From positions 1,252,192 to 1,316,191 of the forward strand of contig NZ_CP061302.1 in NCBI RefSeq assembly GCF_018687675.1: DNA of 64,000 bases. Direction: 5' to 3'. Origin of the DNA: Polynucleobacter sp. MG-Unter2-18. Its GTDB lineage: Bacteria; Pseudomonadota; Gammaproteobacteria; Burkholderiales; Burkholderiaceae. Each line of letters begins with the position of its first letter. The first letter of the stretch is position 1. Shown piece after piece: positions 34,418-43,309 of the stretch. The translations under genes and the position numbers were made by a program. The notes below the pieces were generated by a model that saw nothing but the letters and a program-made list of their open reading frames with translations, ran no database searches and was not told the DNA's origin.

Positions 34418-35412
34418 TTTTTCTCTCCTATAGCAATTGGAGCAGCGGGCGCTGTAAGGGCGGGATCCGTCATCGTTCCATATATTGCTGGATAAGCAGG
34501 TGCTATGTCGTGCTTCACACCCCATAAATACCAGTTATCAACTACTGTGCCAGTCAACAAGATACCAATACCACCGGTCAGCGGTGTCAATATTGCAAAC
34601 CACCAAGCCCAACGGTGAATAGATTCCATAGTTGCATTGAAGCCCATGGTCCATCTCCAAAACAGTGCGGCCCGCTCTGAAGCTGTACCACGATCAACAA
34701 TTTGTTCGATTTCTCGCTCTCCACCAAAACGGCTCACCGCCAGAATGGTTGCACCATGCATTGCGAAGAGCAGGACAGAGCCATATAGAAATACGATTGA
34801 GAGCATGTGGAACGGGTTATAAAACAAATTTCCGTAGCGAATCGAGAGGGCAGCCGTCCAGTCCAAGTGAGAAAAGATGCCAAATGGAACTCCTTCACTC
34901 CAGCTTCCCATCAATACAGGTCGAATCAGACCGAGCACTAAAAATAACCAGATTGCGGAAGCGAATGCCCAAGGTACATGGTTACCCATGCCAAGTGCTT
35001 GTGCGCGGCGGAAAGTTCTGAACCACCACAACATAATGGATATCGTGGAAAAGAGACCCACAATCAGCCACCAACCACCCTCATTTAGAGGGGGGAAGCT
35101 AAGGCCATACTTAGGTGAGGGGGCATCTAGAGAAAGCCAGAACAGTTTTCTGACAAACTGAAGTGGATTCCACCCTACTTGTGCCCACATATTCATACCA
35201 ATGATGAAAAATGCCGTCATGCCGAACATGAGTGACGCGACACCAAGCCGTCCCAGATAAATCGGTCCAAGCTGAGCATTGCCTAGGCGACCCAGTAAAT
35301 GGCTAACGCCGATTGAGCGAGTTCGCTCACGCATATCGTATGCGTTAATGGGCACGCCATGACTAGCAGGTCCAGTTACTTGAGTTTGAGTAAATAAGTT
35401 TTGATATTCCAT
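34414..35412 (-). CDS. pufM: Reaction-centre M subunit
   Basis: PufM and PufL hold the special pair, accessory bacteriochlorophylls, bacteriopheophytins, quinones and the non-heme iron. The 332-residue protein has five membrane helices; [20 protein letters not shown] carries conserved histidines of the pigment site, and [19 protein letters not shown] lies in the last helix. GGAGAG precedes the ATG. It starts 32 bases after pufL and overlaps pufC by 4 bases. Confidence 0.98.
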   Translation of the reverse strand: MEYQNLFTQTQVTGPASHGVPINAYDMRERTRSIGVSHLLGRLGNAQLGPIYLGRLGVASLMFGMTAFFIIGMNMWAQVGWNPLQFVRKLFWLSLDAPSPKYGLSFPPLNEGGWWLIVGLFSTISIMLWWFRTFRRAQALGMGNHVPWAFASAIWLFLVLGLIRPVLMGSWSEGVPFGIFSHLDWTAALSIRYGNLFYNPFHMLSIVFLYGSVLLFAMHGATILAVSRFGGEREIEQIVDRGTASERAALFWRWTMGFNATMESIHRWAWWFAILTPLTGGIGILLTGTVVDNWYLWGVKHDIAPAYPAIYGTMTDPALTAPAAPIAIGEKK

Positions 35413-35444
35413 AATGCTCTCCGCATATTTAATTCAGCTGAAAA

Positions 35445-36269
35445 CTACCCCCAGATAGGCAAATTCAACCACCACGTCCACCACTCAGGCCATCCTTTTG
35501 TCCAGAAAGGCCCGCTGATCACGATACAAACTGCACTCCAAAAGACGGCTGCTAATGCCAGGAATAAACCGAGGCGGTGAATTCCCAAGGTTCCTACTGA
35601 ATAACCAATAATGTCCCTGAAGAAAGTATCTTCATGCTCCGGAGTCCTGACAGTCTTACCAGCAGCAGGATTGGTAGAAGACAGAACTAAAGCACCATGC
35701 AGGGCAAGCGCTAAGGTTGTAGTGAAGAATAAGGTCACCGCAATCATATGAGCCGGGTTGTAATGAAAGTGCAGGTACTGATAACCGGTATTGGATACCC
35801 AATCAAGGTGACTCAAGATTCCATACGGGAATCCATGTCCCCATGCACCCATCAGCACTGGACGAATTACCACCAAGCTAAAGTACGCAAAAATTGCCAT
35901 GCTAAAAGCCAGCGGAACATGAAGACCCATACCCAGTTTTCTGGAGATCTCTACCTCGCGCAAAGCCCATGATCCGAATGCGCCTAAGGCACAAATCGTA
36001 ATGATTTGCCAAAGTCCGCCCTCCATCATGGGAGCTGGCCCTAGACCATACTTCAGATCGGGCGGAGCAATATTGATTAGCCAGGGATTAAAGACCCCTA
36101 CCTGAGAGGTTCCCCAAAAAATCATTGCAGTCCCGAGAAACGTAAAGAAGACTGTAGTGACACCAAAAAATCCCACGTAAAACGGGCCTACCCAGAAATC
36201 AAATAGATCTCCACCGATAAGTGTCCCGCCGCGTACGCGGTATTTCTTTTCAAAGTTGAGCATGGCCAT
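35445..36269 (-). CDS. pufL: Reaction-centre L subunit
   Basis: The 274-residue L subunit starts with the classic segment [20 protein letters not shown], has five membrane helices, the special-pair region [20 protein letters not shown] near residue 165, and ends with the tryptophan-rich [17 protein letters not shown] 36269 is preceded by AAGGAG. A 98-base gap holding a hairpin separates it from pufA, matching the puf mRNA processing region of other purple bacteria. Confidence 0.98.
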   Translation of the reverse strand: MAMLNFEKKYRVRGGTLIGGDLFDFWVGPFYVGFFGVTTVFFTFLGTAMIFWGTSQVGVFNPWLINIAPPDLKYGLGPAPMMEGGLWQIITICALGAFGSWALREVEISRKLGMGLHVPLAFSMAIFAYFSLVVIRPVLMGAWGHGFPYGILSHLDWVSNTGYQYLHFHYNPAHMIAVTLFFTTTLALALHGALVLSSTNPAAGKTVRTPEHEDTFFRDIIGYSVGTLGIHRLGLFLALAAVFWSAVCIVISGPFWTKGWPEWWTWWLNLPIWG

Positions 36270-36317
36270 TTAGCGCTCCTTGCACTATGAGATTTTTCTC
36301 ATAATTAATTAATATTG

Positions 36318-36353
36318 CGTAGACGAATCACTATCTCTAGAAATTCGTCTACG
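36318..36353 (-). other. Intercistronic puf mRNA hairpin between pufA and pufL
   Basis: CGTAGACGAAT (36318-36328) and ATTCGTCTACG (36343-36353) form an 11-bp perfect stem with a 14-base loop, 14 bases after the pufA stop. In Rhodobacter a hairpin at this place protects the pufBA segment from 3'-5' decay and raises LH1 over reaction-centre protein. No T-run follows it in the direction of transcription, which supports mRNA stabilisation over termination. Confidence 0.75.
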
Positions 36354-36367
36354 GTTTGTACATCTAC

Positions 36368-36544
36368 TTACTTCTTCGCTGCAGAGATTGCTGCTTTGTA
36401 CTGCTCTTGACTCATGCCATCCAACCATTTGTACTGAACAGTGCTCAATAAAATGAGATGAATCATCGCTGCCAAAGCAAAGAGAAAAACTCCTTGGGCA
36501 ACCATTGCACGTAGTGGGTCGTATAACTTCCAAATTCTCCACAT
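36368..36544 (-). CDS. pufA: LH1 alpha polypeptide
   Basis: A 58-residue antenna alpha chain. It begins [20 protein letters not shown] and has one membrane helix with the bacteriochlorophyll-ligating histidine in [11 protein letters not shown] (H29), followed by YKWLDG and a short basic tail ending AAKK. AGGAG lies 8 bases before the ATG. It is separated from pufB by an extra 73-aa gene, which is not the usual pufBA arrangement. With pufB it is the only antenna polypeptide pair in the window. Confidence 0.97.
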   Translation of the reverse strand: MWRIWKLYDPLRAMVAQGVFLFALAAMIHLILLSTVQYKWLDGMSQEQYKAAISAAKK

Positions 36545-36554
36545 AATATTTCTC

Positions 36555-36776
36555 CTAATTTAAGTAAGACATAAAGCCGTAAACACCTGACTCGACTGAT
36601 TTGAAGAATGATCCCCCATCAGATCCAGAAAATAACCACGCCTTCTGGGAGCCAGGCAATACAACCAAAAAGAGAGCTGCCATGAAGATCACTACATAGC
36701 TAATTAAAAAAATGATCTTGAACGACACCGTGTCGGGTAGATGACTCTTGTTGATTAAATCTGCGTTGGTCTTCAT
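36555..36776 (-). CDS. Unrecognised 73-aa single-span membrane protein between pufB and pufA
   Basis: A 73-residue protein that I do not recognise. A charged N-terminus (residues 1-18, K2, K10, H12) precedes one strong transmembrane helix (about 19-41, [20 protein letters not shown]), then [20 protein letters not shown] and a tail ending GFMSYLN. Charge bias predicts N-in, C-out, as for LH polypeptides. There is no histidine in the helix, so no bacteriochlorophyll ligand. AAAGGAG stands 8 bases before ATG 36776, as strong as the pufA and pufB sites. It ends 10 bases before pufA and starts 50 bases after pufB. It does not resemble PufX or PufQ as I know them. A degenerate alpha chain, a gamma-like LH1 subunit or an assembly factor are possible. 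Confidence 0.85.
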   Translation of the reverse strand: MKTNADLINKSHLPDTVSFKIIFLISYVVIFMAALFLVVLPGSQKAWLFSGSDGGSFFKSVESGVYGFMSYLN

Positions 36777-36826
36777 ATAAAACACTCCTTTTAGTTGAAT
36801 CTATTTACTATGTACTTACTGCTGCA

Positions 36827-36973
36827 TCAAAAGAACCATGGACGCCATGCCCATACAAGTATGTGCGCGACGACAGCGATGGCAGTAAATCCAAGAAGAC
36901 CTTGCACATAAAATGCATGGAATTCTTGAGCTTCTGCATCGGTAAGCCCAGATATAGATCTGTTTTCACTCAT
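36827..36973 (-). CDS. pufB: LH1 beta polypeptide
   Basis: A 48-residue antenna beta chain. The family core [18 protein letters not shown] (residues 8-25, H19) is followed by one membrane helix with the ligand histidine in [16 protein letters not shown] (H37). AAGGAG precedes ATG 36973 by 9 bases. Located 123 bp after bchZ. Length and motifs are fully typical. Confidence 0.97.
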   Translation of the reverse strand: MSENRSISGLTDAEAQEFHAFYVQGLLGFTAIAVVAHILVWAWRPWFF

Positions 36974-37100
36974 GATGACTACTCCTTGAGACTGACCTTA
37001 CGGTCTTTTCTACATCACCCCTGTAGATTTGGGGATATAGCTTTACTACGCCATATACGTTGAGCCTTTTAATAAGGCAATTTCTTTTATCAAAAGTCAT
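36966..37100 (-). CDS. Possible 44-aa ORF linking bchZ and pufB
   Basis: An ORF whose ATG overlaps the bchZ stop (ATGA) with GGAGAG 5 bases upstream, and whose TGA overlaps the pufB start region by 8 bases. The 44 residues (starting [17 protein letters not shown]) are basic and hydrophilic, with no membrane span, so this is not a PufQ of the Rhodobacter type even though pufQ occupies this place there. It may be a leader peptide that couples translation from bchZ to pufB, or chance. Confidence 0.35.
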   Translation of the reverse strand: MTFDKRNCLIKRLNVYGVVKLYPQIYRGDVEKTVRSVSRSSHHE

Positions 37101-38554
37101 ACTGTCTCTCCACTCAGGTGGGATAGCGTGGACTTTTGAACACAATCGACTGTCACTCTTTCAATATTCTGTTTGCGTGCCTCAAACTCAGCTTCATCAC
37201 GAATTCTTTTTGCAGCTGAAATTTGCGTCAGCACAGGTTGATTACTAATTAATTTATTCATCAATGCTTGGGCTTCTTCTTCCCAAGGAATAGAGGCAAT
37301 CTGGCCTTGTATTCTTGCTGGGGTTGGATCCACCTTATCCATCTCTGTACCTAATGGCAGGATGTGAAAGAGCGCATCAAATAAGGAGTTACACACTTCC
37401 TGAATCAGATAGACCGCCCCGGAATAACCCATAAACGGAGTGCCGGTATGTCGACGGATAATCGCGCCAGGGAAGGAAGCGGGAATATAAGAGAAACGTG
37501 CATTCACTTCGCTTCCGTACATCCGCTCGTTATAACTACCAAACATGACTAATGGTGTTTTCTTCTGCACCAAATCTCTCACTTCGACGTTATTCGTTTT
37601 ATTACCAGGCAATCTAGAGACGGCAAAGTTACAAGGGAGACCCATCTCATCTTCCAAGAAATTACGTACACCACGGGTATAGGTTTCGTTAGCAACGATG
37701 GCAAAACTAGCTGTGCCAAAAAAGTCTTGAGTCACAGAGCGCCATAAATCCCATGCTGGTTTGAGTGTGGTGTGCTTTTCTTTTTCGATAAAACTTTCCA
37801 CATCGATCTCACAGAGCTCACCCAGCTTACGCAGGAATGCAGTGGTCGATTGCATACCAATTGGCGCCTGTAAATAAGGGCGCTCCAGGGTCTCACACAA
37901 TAAACGTCCATATTCGCGATACATGCAAATATTGACATCCGCATTGACTAACTTGGCAACATCGGCCAGATGAGAGCTCAATGGGAACACCATATTGACC
38001 TCTGCACCAATGCCCTCTACCAAACGTCGAATTTCTGCGAGGTCGCTATATAAATTAAAGCTGCCATAGGCTGGGCCAATGATATTGACTCTCGGCTTTT
38101 CGCCTTCTGCTCTGACGCGCTGCGGAATCTTTTTGAGGCCATACTCTGTCCATAACCAATTCATGGCACGATTTGCGCACTGCCACTGATCTTCATCAAT
38201 GGTTCTGGGTAAGAAACGCTTAATTCCAGTTCCTTCTGGTGTCACACCGCCGCCAATCATTTCAGCAATAGAGCCTGTAACTACTACTGCTGGTAAATTG
38301 GGATCGAGCACCTTGTGGGCCCGCTTCATCGACTCTTCTGTACCTTCTCTACCGAGCTGCTCTTCTGCTAATCCAGTAACCACAATCGGCAACTCATGCG
38401 GAGGCAATGCATCGGTGTAATGCAAGACTGAAGTCACTGGTAAATTTTCACAACCGACAGGTCCATCAATGACAACCTGCAGCCCCTTGATAGCTGTGAA
38501 AACATACACGGCTCCCCAATAGCCGCCAGCGCGATCGTGATCAATGACTAACAT
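37097..38554 (-). CDS. bchZ: Chlorophyllide a reductase subunit Z
   Basis: BchZ with BchY forms the NifDK-like catalytic part of chlorophyllide a reductase, which reduces ring B and commits the pathway to bacteriochlorophyll. The 485-residue protein begins with [20 protein letters not shown], then [21 protein letters not shown] with a cluster cysteine near residue 35. The start overlaps the bchY stop (TAATG). Full length. Confidence 0.97.
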   Translation of the reverse strand: MLVIDHDRAGGYWGAVYVFTAIKGLQVVIDGPVGCENLPVTSVLHYTDALPPHELPIVVTGLAEEQLGREGTEESMKRAHKVLDPNLPAVVVTGSIAEMIGGGVTPEGTGIKRFLPRTIDEDQWQCANRAMNWLWTEYGLKKIPQRVRAEGEKPRVNIIGPAYGSFNLYSDLAEIRRLVEGIGAEVNMVFPLSSHLADVAKLVNADVNICMYREYGRLLCETLERPYLQAPIGMQSTTAFLRKLGELCEIDVESFIEKEKHTTLKPAWDLWRSVTQDFFGTASFAIVANETYTRGVRNFLEDEMGLPCNFAVSRLPGNKTNNVEVRDLVQKKTPLVMFGSYNERMYGSEVNARFSYIPASFPGAIIRRHTGTPFMGYSGAVYLIQEVCNSLFDALFHILPLGTEMDKVDPTPARIQGQIASIPWEEEAQALMNKLISNQPVLTQISAAKRIRDEAEFEARKQNIERVTVDCVQKSTLSHLSGETV

Positions 38555-40077
38555 TAGCCCATCTCCTCCGCTTTTTGCTTGGCAATTGCTTTCTCAAGCT
38601 TACGGCGAACTTCGGCCTTAAATTCAGGGCGATCTACCGGCATGTCTTCCCAAACTCCAGTTGTATGCTCAGTACCGACACCTTCAAAGAATTCAGTCAT
38701 GTTGTTGAATCGCTCTTTATTAGCTAGAGCTGCATTCACAACCTGGGCTAATGAACCCGCGCCTGCAGCACCCATCAGCGGCCGCGCAGATATTAAATTC
38801 GTGAAATATAAGGACGGTATAGCCAATTCTTTTGCTTTTTGGACCACTGGCGTAGTACCAATCACTAAATCTGGTGAAAACTCTTTCATTGCGGCAAGGT
38901 CTTGCTCAAGAGAAGCGCGATATTGGACATGTATGCCTCTGGATTCGAGCCAATCTAAGTCTTTGCTACTCCAAATAGTTTTTGGACAAGCTGTTCCAAC
39001 ATAGCGAACGTCTGCCCCACTCTCCACTAGTAGTCTGGCAACCAGCAACTCAGAGCCTTCGTAACCGCTGACAGTGATTCGACCTTTAATAGGCTTAGCA
39101 CTTAAGGCCGCCTTGATCATCGGTAAAAACTTGGTTTTTGCATTGCCAATTTTTTCAGCGCTAACACCACAAGCATTACCTATCTCATCTAGCCAGTCGG
39201 CTGTACCGTCATATCCGATAGGTGCAGATCCGACAATTTGTCTACCGGCAGTCTGAAACTCACGAATACTCGCTGTATAAAAAGGATGAATGGCAGCAAC
39301 TACTTTTGAATCCATTGCTTGATACAGTTCACGCCATTCTCTGGTGGGAACAACCGTACCGACAGCTAAATCCATGGGCTCTAACATCATCCCAATACTG
39401 ATAGGATCTACTGGGAACATTTCTCCAAGCAAGGTGATAGTTGGCTTCTCTGATACACCATTACGAGGCGCTTGAACTGGGCCACTCTCAATTTCATTCC
39501 GTGCATAGCGCAACATAGCGCTAGCTAAAACATCTTTTGCTTCGGCATGGGTCGGAACTCCAAAGCCAGGAACATCGATACCAATGATGCGAACACCATT
39601 AATTTCTTTTGGTAGTAGTTGAAGTGGTACACCACTGGCAGTCGGTACGCATAAATTAATAATGACGATGGCGTCGTAGAGCTCTGGGTTAGCCTCTTTG
39701 TAAACAGCCTCTCGGATATCTTCAAATAACTTACCAGTTACTAAAGATTCCGAATTAAATGGCACATAACCCACGCTGCGACGGGCACCATAAAAATGCG
39801 AGGTAAAAGTTAAGCCATAAACGCAACAAGCAGAACCCGACAGAATGGTGGATGTGCGACGCATTCTTAAGCCAACCCGCAGAGATCCAAATGCAGGACA
39901 CATGCTCTGCGGTTGGTCATGAGGCCCCTTTGGGTAATCTTGAGCGTACTGCCCCAAGATCTCGCCCTTACTAGCATTTTTTGCTGCTGCCAGTAATCCT
40001 TCTGCGCCAGAGTGGCAAGCAATCCCCGATACATCGGCAGATGCATTTTGAATAGGAATTACTTTAGATGATTTCAT
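38554..40077 (-). CDS. bchY: Chlorophyllide a reductase subunit Y
   Basis: BchY is the NifD-like partner of BchZ. The 507-residue protein has cysteines in [16 protein letters not shown] (near 58), [12 protein letters not shown] (near 80) and [15 protein letters not shown] (near 145), consistent with cluster binding at the BchYZ interface. Starts 14 bases after bchX and overlaps bchZ by one base. Confidence 0.97.
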   Translation of the reverse strand: MKSSKVIPIQNASADVSGIACHSGAEGLLAAAKNASKGEILGQYAQDYPKGPHDQPQSMCPAFGSLRVGLRMRRTSTILSGSACCVYGLTFTSHFYGARRSVGYVPFNSESLVTGKLFEDIREAVYKEANPELYDAIVIINLCVPTASGVPLQLLPKEINGVRIIGIDVPGFGVPTHAEAKDVLASAMLRYARNEIESGPVQAPRNGVSEKPTITLLGEMFPVDPISIGMMLEPMDLAVGTVVPTREWRELYQAMDSKVVAAIHPFYTASIREFQTAGRQIVGSAPIGYDGTADWLDEIGNACGVSAEKIGNAKTKFLPMIKAALSAKPIKGRITVSGYEGSELLVARLLVESGADVRYVGTACPKTIWSSKDLDWLESRGIHVQYRASLEQDLAAMKEFSPDLVIGTTPVVQKAKELAIPSLYFTNLISARPLMGAAGAGSLAQVVNAALANKERFNNMTEFFEGVGTEHTTGVWEDMPVDRPEFKAEVRRKLEKAIAKQKAEEMG

Positions 40078-40091
40078 TTGGCTCTCAGTCT

Positions 40092-41099
40092 CTATGCTTT
40101 GTCATAAATTACTTCGAGGGTTGGCTTAATCACTTCATTTTTGCCAACCATGTCAAAAATAGTTGCAGGCTCTAGTACGACATCTCTACCGACTTGGCTT
40201 GCAGAAAATAATCCTAGCAAATCATCTGGAGCCATTGGTTTTGGTCTTACAGGTGGCGCCCCTGCAACGTTGCTAGCTAACTCTTCAAAGAGTGGACCCC
40301 ATTGTGAATCTGGTCGACCGATGATTTCGTAACTAGCACTCTTTCTTCTAATATCGTCATTGGCAGGAATAACAGACAGGATGGGAATCCCGACTTGTTC
40401 AGCGAAGGCGGTGGCCTCACCAGTACCATCATCGCGGTTGATGACCATACCTGCCACACCCACATTGCCACCCAACTTCCTGAAATATTCCACTGCAGAG
40501 CAAACATTGTTTGCTACATAGAGAGACTGCAAATCGTTACTTGCTACCACAATCACTTTTTGGCACATATCGCGAGCAATTGGAAGACCAAAGCCACCGC
40601 AAACTACGTCACCCAAGAAATCGAGCAGCACATAGTCAAAGCCCCAATCATGAAAGCCAAGCTTTTCTAAGGTTTCAAAGCCATGAATGATTCCGCGTCC
40701 ACCGCAGCCTCGGCCAACCTCAGGCCCACCCAACTCCATGGCGTAAACGCCATCGCGCTTAAAGCAGACGTCGCCAATCTTGACTTCTTCCCCAGCTAAT
40801 TTTTTCTTTGAAGATGTTTCGATGATGGTTGGACATGCTTTACCACCAAAGAGCAATGATGTTGTATCGCTTTTAGGATCACAACCAATCAGTAGTACTT
40901 TTTTACCTTGCTGCGCCATCATGTAAGACAGATTGGCTAAGGTAAAACTTTTGCCGATACCACCCTTGCCATAAATTGCAATGATTTGAGTTTCTTTTTT
41001 GATCTCACCGGTATGAACCTGATCAGGTTCGATAGCAGCCTCTTTCTTTAATGCTGCGAATTGAATCGTAATTTCTTTTGGGACGCTTGGTGCATTCAT
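40092..41099 (-). CDS. bchX: Chlorophyllide a reductase iron protein subunit X
   Basis: BchX is the Fe-protein-like ATPase that reduces BchYZ. The P-loop [20 protein letters not shown] lies at about 38-57 after an N-terminal extension. Cluster cysteines are in GGPEVGRGCGGRGIIHG (near 130) and [14 protein letters not shown] (near 165). The 335-residue length and extension distinguish it from BchL. ATG overlaps the bchC stop (ATGA). Confidence 0.97.
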   Translation of the reverse strand: MNAPSVPKEITIQFAALKKEAAIEPDQVHTGEIKKETQIIAIYGKGGIGKSFTLANLSYMMAQQGKKVLLIGCDPKSDTTSLLFGGKACPTIIETSSKKKLAGEEVKIGDVCFKRDGVYAMELGGPEVGRGCGGRGIIHGFETLEKLGFHDWGFDYVLLDFLGDVVCGGFGLPIARDMCQKVIVVASNDLQSLYVANNVCSAVEYFRKLGGNVGVAGMVINRDDGTGEATAFAEQVGIPILSVIPANDDIRRKSASYEIIGRPDSQWGPLFEELASNVAGAPPVRPKPMAPDDLLGLFSASQVGRDVVLEPATIFDMVGKNEVIKPTLEVIYDKA

Positions 41100-42046
41100 G
41101 ATGCTTCTCTCCAGTCAACAATCATTTTGAGACAGTTTGGATCCTCAAATGCGGTGTGATAAGCCTCACCAATTGAGCTTGGGGTTCTGTGATGCGTAAT
41201 CAATCCTTGAAGATTTAAATGTCCGCTTGAGATCATTTGCTTCACATCAGCTAAATCCTGCGGCGCCCACTGAGCGGCAATTCGAAATCTCGCCTCTTTC
41301 ATGAAAGCTTTAGGAAAGTTGAATTGAATGTCCTTGTTATAAAAGCCAGCCAAGGTAATTTCGCCGCCTGGCAAGAGCTGTCCAACTAAAGAATTTAAGA
41401 CGTCCACTTGACCACTAGCATCACAAATGTTTTTGTACTTGCTCTCTTGGTCTTCGCTAGGATGAACGACGGTATAACCATCAGCCTTACCCATACGATC
41501 TGAATCAATTTCCCAAACAACGGGATGGCCACCTAACATCACTGCGATTCTGGCAATCAAGCGGCCCAGTACGCCATGCCCAACAATCAGGTCTGGTTGC
41601 AAAGCCTTCTTACCCTGAGTCACGTGATATGCAGTAGCTGCTAGTGCAAGCAATACACCTTCCTCACCAATTGTTTCAGGCAAGGCAATAATTCGATCGC
41701 TTGGCACCACAACATGAGAAGAGGCTCCGCCAAATAATCCTTTCACATCACCAAAGCATTTAGCGCCAGGAACGAACACCCGTTGATTCAAGCTAAATTT
41801 TGATTTTTTACCGACTTTAGTAATGCGGCCAACAGATTCATATCCAGGCACTAATGGATAGCCCATGCCAGGGAAATCAGGCATGGTTCCATTCCAGAGT
41901 AATTTTTCTGTACCAGTGCTAATTCCGCTCCACTCAATCTGCACAACAACATCCTCATCCCTTGGCTCATCAAGCAAAAGACGCTTCAACCGAAGCTCTC
42001 CTGGAGATTCGAGTAAGACTGCTGTTGAATGAAGTTGACTGGGCAT
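41096..42046 (-). CDS. bchC: Bacteriochlorophyllide 3-hydroxyethyl dehydrogenase
   Basis: BchC oxidises the C3 hydroxyethyl group to the acetyl group of bacteriochlorophyllide a using NAD+. The 316-residue medium-chain dehydrogenase has GISTGTEKLLWNGTMPDFPG at about 39-58, PLVPGYESVGRITKVG, and a nucleotide domain with LIVGHGVLGRLIARIA. First gene after a PpsR-controlled region, heading bchCXYZ-puf-crtIB. Confidence 0.95.
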   Translation of the reverse strand: MPSQLHSTAVLLESPGELRLKRLLLDEPRDEDVVVQIEWSGISTGTEKLLWNGTMPDFPGMGYPLVPGYESVGRITKVGKKSKFSLNQRVFVPGAKCFGDVKGLFGGASSHVVVPSDRIIALPETIGEEGVLLALAATAYHVTQGKKALQPDLIVGHGVLGRLIARIAVMLGGHPVVWEIDSDRMGKADGYTVVHPSEDQESKYKNICDASGQVDVLNSLVGQLLPGGEITLAGFYNKDIQFNFPKAFMKEARFRIAAQWAPQDLADVKQMISSGHLNLQGLITHHRTPSSIGEAYHTAFEDPNCLKMIVDWREAS

Positions 42047-42047
42047 T

Positions 42048-42065
42048 TGTATATTTTTATTTACT
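42048..42065. promoter_or_regulatory. Degenerate PpsR-type site, bchC proximal
   Basis: TGTATATTTTTATTTACT fits TGT-N12-ACW with one mismatch and lies exactly 8 bp from the perfect site at 42074-42091, ending 2 bp from the bchC start codon. PpsR/CrtJ is known to bind cooperatively to sites 8 bp apart at the Rhodobacter bchC promoter. Confidence 0.5.
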
Positions 42066-42073
42066 TTGCTGTA

Positions 42074-42091
42074 TGTAAACTAATTTATACA
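42074..42091. promoter_or_regulatory. PpsR/CrtJ operator of bchC
   Basis: TGTAAACTAATTTATACA is a perfect TGT-N12-ACA site in the 79-bp crtF/bchC gap. It would control the bchCXYZ-puf-crtIB superoperon independently of crtEF. Confidence 0.8.
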
Positions 42092-42115
42092 CATTATAAG
42101 ATATGCGCATTAGCA

Positions 42116-42129
42116 TTTACCCTAATTAA
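42116..42129. promoter_or_regulatory. TTTACCCTAATTAA motif shared with the bchF/aerR region
   Basis: This 14-mer differs by one base from TTTACCCTAGTTAA at 25209-25222. It lies 24 bp from the bchC operator and overlaps the crtF stop codon. Its core, TACCCTAA, also occurs at 50882-50889 upstream of the BLUF gene. Possible site of a second regulator; unknown. Confidence 0.35.
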
Positions 42130-43289
42130 CGACTAATTAGTAAAACTTGGGCATTAATTGGCATGTTGGAGGGTAAAACCTCCACTTTTTTGAAGCCTGA
42201 GTCGATTGCCAAGGCCGAAATCTCGGAAATACTTCTCGGTTTACCACGGCCCATTGCCAATAGATAAAAACCAAAATAAGCCCGTCCCATCGCTGGGTGG
42301 CCCGGTGTATCAGCCATCGGCTCAGCGATTAATAGCTTTCCATTGGGCGGGAGCGCTTCAAAAACCGAACGCAAAAGAATTTTGACGCGCGCATCGTCAT
42401 GATCAAAGATTACCCGAATCAATGTAATCAAATCGGCACCATGAGGCAGAGGATCTTTAAAAAAATCACCGCCGTATACCTGAATATCTTTTTGTTTTTG
42501 GTCTTTCAAAAAACCATCTTGTGCAAGCTGCGCTACGCCTGGCAGATCAAATAATTTTCTCTGTAATTGAGGCGCATTCAGATGCACTCGTTTTAAAAAA
42601 GTTCCTTGACCACCACCAACATCTAGAAGACATTGATGCCTAGAAAAATCGTATGCATCGACTACTTGATCGGCGACTAGTGGTAGTGATGCTGACATTA
42701 AATCTGAATAATTTTTAACACGATCTTTATCTAACAAAGATTCTTGTTCCTTTTGATCTTCAGAAACATAAGGCCAAAATTTTTCTAGATTTTTATTTTT
42801 AATACCGCCCGATAACAACAACAAAGGATCTTTAAGATCTTCATACAGTACGGTGTGATGCTCGATCATTGCAGACAATGCAGTGTTGCCAACCATGGGG
42901 GCGCCGAGTGTACCTAAACCATATCTCTGATGAGAGCGCAGCTCTAGGAGATCAATCGATACTGCGCCATCGAGTAACTTCTGCAATGCATTCAACTCAA
43001 GACCGCAGTTATTTTTTATGAACCCGATTTCTAATGGTCCATTTTTTAACAGGTTAAATAAATTGATTCGAACACAAGCAAGTAGTATCTGTGTGTAGAC
43101 AAAGCCAGCCATCAAATCAAACAGTTGATTGGCTCTTTTTTTTGCAATTCGATTGATAAAAGGAATTTTTGAAACTGCGTTTTGAAAGCGACTATTTGCA
43201 ATGAGTTGATCTCGATAGATGTAGAGTTTTTCCCAAGGGCTATATTCGCTAAAGCCTGTATTGATGGCGGATGATTCAAGTGGTGACAT
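42126..43289 (-). CDS. crtF: Hydroxyneurosporene O-methyltransferase
   Basis: CrtF methylates the 1-hydroxy group of acyclic carotenoids with S-adenosylmethionine. From ATG 43289 the protein has 387 residues. An N-terminal dimerisation domain (RANQLFDLMAGFVYTQILLA near residue 50) is followed by the methyltransferase core with LLDVGGGQGTFLKRVHL near 230 and ISLS-type C-terminal segments. A longer in-frame extension reads into crtE and is rejected. It begins 20 bases after the crtE stop without a clear ribosome site, suggesting reinitiation. Confidence 0.92.
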   Translation of the reverse strand: MSPLESSAINTGFSEYSPWEKLYIYRDQLIANSRFQNAVSKIPFINRIAKKRANQLFDLMAGFVYTQILLACVRINLFNLLKNGPLEIGFIKNNCGLELNALQKLLDGAVSIDLLELRSHQRYGLGTLGAPMVGNTALSAMIEHHTVLYEDLKDPLLLLSGGIKNKNLEKFWPYVSEDQKEQESLLDKDRVKNYSDLMSASLPLVADQVVDAYDFSRHQCLLDVGGGQGTFLKRVHLNAPQLQRKLFDLPGVAQLAQDGFLKDQKQKDIQVYGGDFFKDPLPHGADLITLIRVIFDHDDARVKILLRSVFEALPPNGKLLIAEPMADTPGHPAMGRAYFGFYLLAMGRGKPRSISEISALAIDSGFKKVEVLPSNMPINAQVLLISR

Positions 43290-43309
43290 ATTGAATAAAC
43301 GATTTGAAT

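Noticed and set aside
34418..34525. Upstream extension of pufC inside pufM
   Set aside because: ATG 34417 starts a normal lipoprotein signal peptide with AGGAG upstream; the extension is a frame shadow of pufM.
36309..36542. 77-codon minus-strand frame over the pufA region
   Set aside because: Out-of-frame shadow; the true 58-aa pufA runs 36368-36544 with the LH1 alpha signature and its own ribosome site.
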